Below are positions 1 to 4,594 of a DNA stretch of 5,005 nucleotides, one piece after another. The position numbers were made by a program, and so were the translations under genes. This DNA comes from an uncultured Collinsella sp. (GTDB lineage: Bacteria; Actinomycetota; Coriobacteriia; Coriobacteriales; Coriobacteriaceae), in assembly GCA_900547285.1 (NCBI GenBank), contig URGF01000131.1:1-5005 (forward strand). The letters are read 5' to 3'. Numbering within the stretch: the stretch's first letter is position 1; each line of letters starts with the position of its first letter. The notes below the pieces were generated by a model. That model worked only from the letters and a program-made list of their open reading frames with translations, was not told the origin of the DNA and ran no database searches.

Positions 1-413
1 CTGCCCTCGAGGAGCTCATCGTGGCGCAGGGCTGGACGGTCGCCTCGCATGTGGTCGTGCGCGACGACGCCAGCGAGATCGGTGATGCCATTGTGGAAGC
101 CGCCGATGAGTGCCACGCCAATGTCGTGCTCACCTGCGGCGGCACGGGGCTTTCGATGCGCGATGTGACGCCCGAGGCGACGCGCGCCGTCTGCGACCGC
201 GATGTACCGGGTATTGCCGAGGCAATCCGTGCATACTCCATGACCAAGACGCGCCGCGCCATGCTCTCGCGCGCCGTGTGCATGCAGCGTGGGCATACGC
301 TTGTCATCAATTTTCCGGGATCTACGAAAGCCGCCCGCGAAAGCTGGGAGGCCGTGAGCGACCAGCTGGAGCATGCGGCCCAAATGACGGCGGGCGGCGG
401 GCACACCAAATAA
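1..413 (+). CDS. MogA/MoaB-family molybdenum cofactor biosynthesis protein (5' partial)
   Basis: This is the C-terminal ~136 residues of a molybdopterin-binding-fold protein. The reading frame is open from position 3 to the TAA at 411-413; no start codon is chosen because the in-frame sequence continues off the left edge (the GTG at 21 is internal). The family hallmark CGGTGLSMRD lies at 135-164 and is followed by VTPEA; the second signature NFPGS is at 309-323. The protein ends in a Gly-rich stretch with a His near the C-terminus, as many MogA/MoaB proteins do. MogA adenylylates molybdopterin before molybdate insertion; MoaB-type paralogues share the same motifs, and the partial sequence cannot separate the two, so no symbol is assigned. 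It acts in the cytoplasm. It lies upstream of a molybdate transporter operon but is separated from it by a terminator and a promoter, so it is functionally linked but probably transcribed separately. Confidence 0.9.
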   Translation, partial: ALEELIVAQGWTVASHVVVRDDASEIGDAIVEAADECHANVVLTCGGTGLSMRDVTPEATRAVCDRDVPGIAEAIRAYSMTKTRRAMLSRAVCMQRGHTLVINFPGSTKAARESWEAVSDQLEHAAQMTAGGGHTK

Positions 414-426
414 GCGCACTACCTGC

Positions 427-461
427 GGCGGAGCGACTTTACGGGCTGCTCCGCCTTTTTT
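427..461 (+). terminator. Intrinsic terminator of the mog-type gene
   Basis: A perfect 8-bp GC-rich stem (GGCGGAGC at 427-434 with GCTCCGCC at 448-455) closes a 13-nt loop and is followed directly by six T residues (456-461). It starts 13 nt after the stop codon of the cofactor gene and ends transcription before the mod promoter region. Confidence 0.9.
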
Positions 462-490
462 ATGCAGCGACAGCGGGGGCCGTTTCGTGG

Positions 491-530
491 TTATCGGTAA
501 AAGATAATTATCAGGTGAGGAATATTTATC
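491..530. promoter_or_regulatory. Cluster of TTATC/GATAA elements upstream of modA
   Basis: TTATC occurs three times on the plus strand (491-495, 508-512, 526-530), with starts 17 and 18 bp apart, and its complement GATAA is at 503-507. Together 503-512 reads GATAATTATC, a perfect 10-bp palindrome. TTATC-N7-GATAA (491-507) is also an imperfect inverted repeat. The cluster lies just upstream of the predicted modA -10 box, where an activator or repressor would bind. The 11-mer AAGATAATTAT (501-511) recurs at 4249-4259. It does not clearly match the enterobacterial ModE box, so no regulator is assigned. AT-rich promoter DNA gives such matches by chance fairly often. Confidence 0.4.
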
Positions 531-552
531 GCAAACATTATTCGCACGAAAG

Positions 553-558
553 TATAAT
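553..558 (+). promoter_or_regulatory. Predicted -10 box of the modABC promoter
   Basis: TATAAT is a perfect sigma-70-type -10 hexamer, 61 nt before the modA ATG, predicting a start of transcription near 565. At 16-19 nt upstream no sequence resembles TTGACA (530-535 is CGCAAA), and there is no TG extension. A strong -10 box without a -35 box is typical of promoters that depend on a bound activator. The downstream leader of about 54 nt contains a possible small GCCCG/CGGGC hairpin (575-579 with 592-596). Confidence 0.6.
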
Positions 559-618
559 CTAATTACAGAATAAAGCCCGTGGCGGGGTGCCCGGGCGTCG
601 CGTTCGAAAGGGTTGAAC

Positions 619-1491
619 ATGTTCGATATGGTTTCTCGCCGCGGTTTTGTCTCGCTTTCTGCTGCCGCTGCCGCCGGCTTTGGCCTTGCCGGCTGCTCGG
701 GCAACAAGACGTCCGAGCCGGCCGGATCCGATGCCGGTTCTGCTAAGGCATCTTCCAAGAAGGTTGTCGAGCTGCAGGTCTTTGCTGCCAACTCGCTCGA
801 GAAGGCTCTGCCCGAGGTTCAGGAGCTCTACACCGACCAGACCGGTACCACGTTTGCCGATACGCAGTTTAAGGCGTCCGGCGACCTTGTCGAGCAAATG
901 CGCGCCGGTGCCGCCGTCGACGTGCTTATCACGGCCTCCAAGGGCACCATGGATGACGCCGAGGCCGCCGAGCTCGTCGACGCCGACACCCGTGAGGATA
1001 TGTTCGTCAACGACCTCGTGATCATCCGCGCCGAGGGCTCTGACACCAAGGTCGAGGCCATCGCCGATGTCGCGAACCTGGACGGCAAGATCGCCATTGG
1101 CGACGCCAAGACCGTCCCCGCCGGCAAGTACGCCAACCAGGCGCTGGCTTCCGTGGGCCTCTACACCGGCACCGAGGGCGACGACGGCGAGTATGCTCCC
1201 GAGATCGCCGACAAGGTGGCCCTGGCCGACAAGGTCGGCACCGCTGCTTCTTACGTCTCTACAGGCGACTGCGTGGCAGGTTTTGTCTACAGCTCCGATA
1301 TCTTCCGCTACGACGGCATCGAGGAGGCCTTCGTGTGCCCCGAGGACTCGCACAAGCCCATCGTGTATCCCGGCGCTGTCGCCGATAGCTCCGAGCATGC
1401 CGACGAGGCCAAGGCGTTTATCGACTTTTGCCTGACCAACAAGAAAGCCCAGAAGATTTGGGCCAAGTACGGCTTTGAGCTTTCCGAGTAG
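619..1491 (+). CDS. modA: Molybdate ABC transporter substrate-binding lipoprotein ModA
   Basis: This 290-residue protein captures molybdate (family members also bind tungstate) outside the membrane and delivers it to ModB. ATG 619 is preferred over the in-frame TTG at 613 because the Shine-Dalgarno GAAAGGG (606-612) sits 6 nt before the ATG and abuts the TTG. The N-terminus has a twin-arginine motif, SRRGFVSLS (residues 6-14), a hydrophobic stretch, and a lipobox LAGC with Cys26, so it is predicted to be exported by Tat and lipid-anchored. Alignment by eye with E. coli ModA puts the oxyanion-binding residues at Ser59 (FAANSL), Ser87 (FKASGDL), Ala168 (VPAGKYA), Val213 and Tyr224 (FVYSSD); all five are conserved. 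The end (PEDSHKPIVYPGAV, then WAKYGFE) also follows the family. Mature length is normal. It is first in modABC and followed by a terminator-like hairpin, which would favour excess ModA over the membrane parts. Confidence 0.96.
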   Translation: MFDMVSRRGFVSLSAAAAAGFGLAGCSGNKTSEPAGSDAGSAKASSKKVVELQVFAANSLEKALPEVQELYTDQTGTTFADTQFKASGDLVEQMRAGAAVDVLITASKGTMDDAEAAELVDADTREDMFVNDLVIIRAEGSDTKVEAIADVANLDGKIAIGDAKTVPAGKYANQALASVGLYTGTEGDDGEYAPEIADKVALADKVGTAASYVSTGDCVAGFVYSSDIFRYDGIEEAFVCPEDSHKPIVYPGAVADSSEHADEAKAFIDFCLTNKKAQKIWAKYGFELSE

Positions 1492-1522
1492 TGCGGAAGG
1501 GCACTGTATAACGATATTCTTG

Positions 1523-1556
1523 AGGGCGGGCGTTCTTGCGATCGCCTGTCCTTTTT
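1523..1556 (+). terminator. Intrinsic terminator/attenuator between modA and modB
   Basis: A 10-bp stem (1523-1532 with 1543-1552, including two G-U pairs) with a 10-nt loop runs into five T residues (1552-1556). It begins 31 nt after the modA stop and ends 51 nt before the modB start. I see no convincing promoter between it and modB, so modBC probably depends on read-through. That would make it a partial terminator that sets the ratio of ModA to ModBC; it could also protect the 3' end of a processed modA transcript. Confidence 0.7.
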
Positions 1557-1607
1557 GATTGAACCGGCGTGCCTGCGCGCCGTTGCCCTGTGTTTGAGGA
1601 GTCGCCC

Positions 1608-3089
1608 GTGTCAAGGAAAACGATTCGCCTGCTCGCCGCGCTGGCAGCGGTTCTCTTTGCGTTTACCTCGCTGCCTGGGGCTGCCTGTGCCGAGGCTCTC
1701 TTTACCACCGCCGATGGGTGCCAGGCGACCGAGGACTCCGCGCTTATCGATGGCGTCGAGTTTGGCCTCAACGCGTTTGAGCGCAATGCCAAGGGCACGG
1801 CACGCTCGTTTGCAGGTCAGCCCGAGGGCTATCGATTTCCCATCTACAAAAAGACGACGCTTGTGACGGTGACGACGCCTTCGAACATCGTGGTGTGGGT
1901 TGATGCACACGCCGCTAAGGACGCGGGACTCGACATTACAAACGCCTCTGACCAAAAGGCGCTTAAGAAGATGCTCACGGGGCTCGATAAGTCTCACTCC
2001 ATGGGCGGAGCGCTGCTGGAGGACTCCAGGCTTGAGTGGGTGTTTACCTCGGACAACGAACTTGTGCAGGGCGATTATCGCTATCAGTTTAAGGTGAAGG
2101 GCGAAGACGGCGATTACTACACGGTGGTGAATGCCGCCGAGGCCGCGAACGCCGAGCTTGATCTGGGTGGCGGAGCCCTGTGGAGCGATAACGCCGCCTT
2201 AGTGCCGTATGCGAGCGTCTCGACGACGGAGCCACCTTCGCTGGCGGAGCGCGCCCAGACGTTTTTTGGCGGCATCGACTACCGTCCGTTTTGGGTGTCT
2301 ATCAAAACGAGCGGCCTTGCCCTCGTTATTGCCTTTGCGCTGGGCCTGTTTGCCGCATGGAAGACCATGGGTACAACAAGCCGCATCAAGGGCCTGCTCG
2401 ATTCGGTCTTTACGATTCCTATGGTGCTGCCGCCCACGGTCTGCGGCTTTCTGCTCCTCATGCTGTTTGGTCGATCGACCGGGGTCGGTCGGTGGCTTAT
2501 CGCGCATGGCATCTCGATCGTCTTTACGTGGCCCGCGGCGGTGATATCTGCCGTGGTTGTGTCGTTCCCGCTCGTCTATCGTACGGCACTCGGAGCCTTC
2601 GAGAGCCTCGACACGCAGATGCTCGACGCCGCGCGAACCCTGGGATGGTCCGAGCGTCGCATCTTTACCAAGCTCATGATGCCGCTTGGCTGGCCCTCGA
2701 TTGCCGCCGGCACGGTCCTCGCCTTTGCCCGTGCGATGGGCGAGTTTGGCTGCACCCTGTTCTTTGCGGGAAACTACGCCGGTATTACGCAGACCATTCC
2801 CATCGCCATCTACTTTGAGTGGATGGGCGGCAACACCTCGGTGGCCCTCTTTTGGGTCGCCGTCGTGATCGTGTTCAATTTCCTAGTCATCCTGTTCATC
2901 AACATGTACACCGCTCATTCGCAAAAGTACCGCGAACGGGGTCTTTCCCGTGCGGAGCGTAAGCAGGCCAAAGATCTCACCGGACAGGGCGATTCGCTTG
3001 ACCCGGCGGGCGGCGATGCCTTGCGTATCGATCGCGAGGCGCTGGCCGAGCTCATGCGCGATGACGCCGCTTTGCAGGGAGGTCGATAG
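1608..3089 (+). CDS. modB: Molybdate ABC transporter permease ModB with N-terminal extracytoplasmic domain
   Basis: This is a 493-residue permease; ModB proteins are usually about 220-230 residues. GTG 1608 is chosen because GAGGAG (1596-1601) lies 6 nt before it and the protein then begins with a clean Sec signal peptide (MSRK, hydrophobic core residues 8-22, likely AxA cleavage after Ala28). Residues ~29-222 form a soluble domain I do not recognise. Residues ~224-435 are a complete ModB core resembling E. coli ModB: five membrane segments (about 230-251, 264-288, 305-325, 365-388, 412-433), the IPMVLPPTVCGF segment, and the EAA coupling loop (DAARTLG, 340-346, then LMMPLG) that docks on ModC. 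Residues 436-493 are a charged cytoplasmic tail. The core forms the membrane channel for molybdate. The stop codon is 3 nt before modC, whose Shine-Dalgarno lies inside modB, suggesting translational coupling. ModB identity is sure; the role of the extension is unknown. Confidence 0.93.
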   Translation: MSRKTIRLLAALAAVLFAFTSLPGAACAEALFTTADGCQATEDSALIDGVEFGLNAFERNAKGTARSFAGQPEGYRFPIYKKTTLVTVTTPSNIVVWVDAHAAKDAGLDITNASDQKALKKMLTGLDKSHSMGGALLEDSRLEWVFTSDNELVQGDYRYQFKVKGEDGDYYTVVNAAEAANAELDLGGGALWSDNAALVPYASVSTTEPPSLAERAQTFFGGIDYRPFWVSIKTSGLALVIAFALGLFAAWKTMGTTSRIKGLLDSVFTIPMVLPPTVCGFLLLMLFGRSTGVGRWLIAHGISIVFTWPAAVISAVVVSFPLVYRTALGAFESLDTQMLDAARTLGWSERRIFTKLMMPLGWPSIAAGTVLAFARAMGEFGCTLFFAGNYAGITQTIPIAIYFEWMGGNTSVALFWVAVVIVFNFLVILFINMYTAHSQKYRERGLSRAERKQAKDLTGQGDSLDPAGGDALRIDREALAELMRDDAALQGGR

Positions 3090-3092
3090 GCC

Positions 3093-4163
3093 ATGCCGCT
3101 CGTTTTGGATATCAAAAAGCGCTATCCCGGGTTTGTGCTCGACATGCAGCTCGAGGCTGGCGAGGAGCGTGTGGCGCTGCTTGGCGCCTCCGGTTGCGGC
3201 AAGAGCTGCACGCTGCGCTGCATTGCCGGTGTGGAGACTCCCGACGAAGGCAAGATCGTCGTCAACGGCGTGACCTTTTTTGATTCGGCGGCAGGCATCA
3301 ACCTGTCGCCCCAGGAGCGTAAATGCGCCCTGCTGTTCCAAAACTATCAGCTGTTTCCTAACATGACGGTGGCCGACAACGTGTGCGCCGGCGTAAAGGA
3401 CGCGGGCGACGCCGCGGCGCGTAGAAAGCTTGCTGAACGCTACCTGGGCATTTTTGGCCTGGCCGATTTTGCCGACCGCTATCCCGCGCGCCTTTCGGGT
3501 GGCCAGCAGCAGCGCGTGGCGCTTGCCCGTATGGTGGCGGCGCACCCGGGCATCTTTATGTTCGACGAGCCCATGAGCGCACTCGATTCCTATCTTAAGA
3601 GCGCGCTCGAGCAGAACATGCTCGACCTGTTCGACGTGTGCAACCGCACCGTACTCTACGTGAGCCACGACATCGACGAAGCGTGCCGCCTGTGCGAGCG
3701 CATCTGCGTGATGCATAACGGACATGTTGAGGAGATCGGCTCCATCGAGGACGTGGTCCGCCGTCCGCAGACGCTGGCGGCGCTCCGCCTGACGGGCTGC
3801 AAGAACACAAGCCAGGCGCGCAAGATCGGCGACGAAGAAGTTGAGGCCCTCGATTGGGGCATGACCTTTAACGTGGGTCGCGAGGTTCCCGATAATGTGG
3901 CGTACCTGGGCATTCGCGCAAGCTACTTCCATGTTGACAATCGCGCGGAGCGGGGCCGTAACAGCTATGATTTGCACGTGGCCCGTGTGAGTGATTCGCG
4001 CTTTGAGCGGCTGGTGCTGCTGGACGTGCCGCGTGCTGATGCGCCCACGCGTCTGCAGTGGAAGGTCAACAAGGTGGGCGTGCCTGTCGACGAGCTGCCG
4101 CAAGCAGGCGAGACGCTGCGCATGCACTTCGATGCGAGTAGGATCCATTTGGTTTGTCGGTAG
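3093..4163 (+). CDS. modC: Molybdate ABC transporter ATP-binding protein ModC
   Basis: This 356-residue ATPase powers molybdate import from the cytoplasmic side; length is close to that of E. coli ModC (about 350). All ABC motifs are present in order: Walker A GASGCGKS (31-38), Q-loop Gln83 (FQNYQLFP), signature LSGGQ (134-138), Walker B FMFDEP with Asp158 and catalytic Glu159, D-loop SALD (162-165) and switch His192 (YVSHD). The C-terminal ~110 residues, from LTGCKNTS onward, are an accessory region of the TOBE/MOP-like kind found after the ATPase domain of oxyanion importers; it may sense molybdate, but I cannot fit a canonical MOP motif. ATG 3093 has GGGAGG (3077-3082) 10 nt upstream, inside the end of modB. 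The ATPase class alone does not fix the substrate; modA and modB next to it do. Confidence 0.95.
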   Translation: MPLVLDIKKRYPGFVLDMQLEAGEERVALLGASGCGKSCTLRCIAGVETPDEGKIVVNGVTFFDSAAGINLSPQERKCALLFQNYQLFPNMTVADNVCAGVKDAGDAAARRKLAERYLGIFGLADFADRYPARLSGGQQQRVALARMVAAHPGIFMFDEPMSALDSYLKSALEQNMLDLFDVCNRTVLYVSHDIDEACRLCERICVMHNGHVEEIGSIEDVVRRPQTLAALRLTGCKNTSQARKIGDEEVEALDWGMTFNVGREVPDNVAYLGIRASYFHVDNRAERGRNSYDLHVARVSDSRFERLVLLDVPRADAPTRLQWKVNKVGVPVDELPQAGETLRMHFDASRIHLVCR

Positions 4164-4174
4164 CGCCGGGTAAT

Positions 4175-4211
4175 GCCGTCGGGGATATAAGCCTCGGCGG
4201 CTTTGTCTTTT
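4175..4211 (+). terminator. Intrinsic terminator of modABC
   Basis: A 10-bp GC-rich stem (GCCGTCGGGG at 4175-4184 with CCTCGGCGGC at 4192-4201, two G-U pairs) with a 7-nt loop is followed by the T-rich tail TTTGTCTTTT (4202-4211). It starts 12 nt after the modC stop and closes the operon. Confidence 0.88.
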
Positions 4212-4239
4212 CGCTCGCCGAATGAGGGATGACAAACTC

Positions 4240-4259
4240 TTATCAATCAAGATAATTAT
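4240..4259. promoter_or_regulatory. TTATC-N6-GATAATTAT element, second copy
   Basis: TTATC (4240-4244), a 6-bp spacer and GATAA (4251-4255) form a 16-bp inverted repeat inside an AT-rich island (about 4232-4267). Positions 4249-4259 are identical to 501-511 upstream of modA (AAGATAATTAT). The spacing fits a dimeric regulator, but the modA copy has a 7-bp spacer, which weakens the case for one common operator. It lies ~90 bp upstream of the predicted start of the next transcript. No regulator is assigned. Confidence 0.35.
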
Positions 4260-4276
4260 TTATTAAACGACGGCAC

Positions 4277-4289
4277 ACGACGCTGTCGT
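4277..4289. repeat. Perfect 5-bp inverted repeat, possible operator
   Basis: ACGAC-GCT-GTCGT is a perfect inverted repeat. ACGACG also occurs as a direct repeat exactly 10 bp upstream (4267-4272 and 4277-4282). The centre is ~59 bp upstream of the predicted transcription start near 4342, a typical place for an activator site. It is short enough to be chance in GC-rich DNA. Confidence 0.3.
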
Positions 4290-4305
4290 ACGAATGTCAA
4301 CGGTG

Positions 4306-4334
4306 TTCGCATGGTCGATGACCGCTGATATAGT
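4306..4334 (+). promoter_or_regulatory. Extended -10 promoter for the small ORF and reductase leader
   Basis: TTCGCA (4306-4311; four of six matches to TTGACA), a 17-bp spacer, and the extended -10 element TG-A-TATAGT (4326-4334) make a good sigma-70-type promoter. It predicts a transcript beginning near 4341-4343, about 10 nt before a strong Shine-Dalgarno. It lies downstream of the modC terminator, so the following genes have independent expression. Confidence 0.65.
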
Positions 4335-4366
4335 TGCCTTCGATAAGAAAAAAGGAGGGTGCGCAC

Positions 4367-4435
4367 ATGCCGCAGACGACATACATTCGCCGCGTTGCCG
4401 CGCGTGCCCTATATATGGCCCGGAGCCGCATATGA
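4367..4435 (+). CDS. 22-residue Arg-rich small protein or leader peptide
   Basis: The ATG at 4367 is preceded by AAAGGAGGG (4351-4359) with 7-nt spacing, about the best ribosome-binding site in the window, and by a good promoter. The frame runs to TGA 4433-4435. The peptide starts MPQTTYIRRV and ends ALYMARSRI; it carries five Arg (8, 9, 13, 18, 20) and no acidic residue, so it is strongly basic. The last codons form the left arm of a perfect hairpin (4419-4458), with the stop codon in its loop, so translation of the ORF would open the hairpin. That layout resembles a regulatory leader peptide for the reductase gene 159 nt downstream. It could instead be an independent small protein. I recognise no family. 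Confidence 0.5.
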   Translation: MPQTTYIRRVAARALYMARSRI

Positions 4436-4458
4436 GCAGGTATGTTCACGGCTCCGGG
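4419..4458 (+). promoter_or_regulatory. Leader hairpin overlapping the end of the small ORF
   Basis: CCCGGAGCCG (4419-4428) and CGGCTCCGGG (4449-4458) form a perfect 10-bp stem with a 20-nt loop; inside it CATA (4429-4432) can pair with TATG (4441-4444). No T-run follows, so it is not a terminator. The 5' arm can alternatively pair further on (GCCCGG 4418-4423 with CCGGGC 4526-4531), so the leader could have competing folds. Confidence 0.55.
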
Positions 4459-4519
4459 AGAGACGACGCACAACTAAATAATCGACCGCAAAGCAGGTTC
4501 CCTAAAATTCCGGGTTTGA

Positions 4520-4549
4520 GCACGGCCGGGCAATCGCCGTCCGTCGTGC
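4520..4549 (+). promoter_or_regulatory. Possible second leader hairpin
   Basis: GCACGGC (4520-4526) can pair with GTCGTGC (4543-4549), one G-U pair included, over a 16-nt loop. A competing stem ACGGC/GCCGT (4522-4526 with 4536-4540) uses the same bases. It shows the leader is rich in structure, but it is weak evidence alone. Confidence 0.3.
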
Positions 4550-4551
4550 AT

Positions 4552-4574
4552 CGATAACGCTGTTATTCGTTTTT
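4552..4574 (+). terminator. Terminator-like hairpin in the reductase leader
   Basis: CGATAAC (4552-4558) pairs with GTTA-TCG (4562-4569, one bulged T) around a 3-nt loop, followed at once by TTTTT (4570-4574). It lies 7 nt before the Shine-Dalgarno of the reductase gene, where an attenuator would be expected. The stem is AT-rich, so termination would be weak or conditional. The hexamer CGATAA also occurs at the start of the predicted transcript (4341-4346) and could compete for the same 3' arm. Confidence 0.4.
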
Positions 4575-4591
4575 GGTTCGAGAGGGGAACC
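4575..4591 (+). promoter_or_regulatory. Ribosome-binding site framed by a small hairpin
   Basis: The Shine-Dalgarno AGAGGGG (4581-4587) is 7 nt before the ATG at 4595 and decides the start. GGTTC (4575-4579) and GAACC (4587-4591) can form a 5-bp stem whose 7-nt loop contains most of the Shine-Dalgarno. This may present or partly hide it. Confidence 0.5.
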
Positions 4592-4594
4592 GTT

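Noticed and set aside
503..512. GATAATTATC as a Fur box
   Set aside because: Only 10 bp resemble the GATAAT-repeat consensus of 19 bp, and a molybdate operon gives no reason to expect iron control.
565..618. Molybdenum-cofactor riboswitch in the modA leader
   Set aside because: The leader is only about 54 nt, too short for that riboswitch, and shows at most one small hairpin.
1505..1512. TATAAC as a -10 box for a modB promoter
   Set aside because: No -35 at acceptable spacing (TTGAGC is 26 nt away), and the terminator at 1523-1556 would lie just downstream.
1569..1607. Upstream GTG start for modB at 1569
   Set aside because: It has no Shine-Dalgarno and would put 13 residues, including Arg, Cys and Glu, before a standard signal peptide; GTG 1608 has GAGGAG at the right distance.
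559..1614. 351-codon open frame on the minus strand opposite modA
   Set aside because: It is a shadow of modA's GC-rich codons. It has no recognisable domain, and the modA protein with all binding residues explains the DNA.
1677..1691. Possible lipobox at ModB Cys27
   Set aside because: The residues before the Cys are Gly-Ala-Ala, lacking Leu/Val/Ile at -3, while Ala-Cys-Ala followed by Glu fits signal peptidase I better.
2883..4250. 455-codon open frame on the minus strand opposite modC
   Set aside because: modC on the plus strand has every ABC ATPase motif in order; the opposite frame gives repetitive His/Ala/Val/Arg-rich sequence typical of an antisense shadow.
4294..4557. 87-codon plus-strand frame with several cysteines across the leader
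   Set aside because: Its ATG has no ribosome-binding site and lies upstream of the predicted transcript start near 4342. It overlaps, in another frame, the small ORF that does have a strong site.
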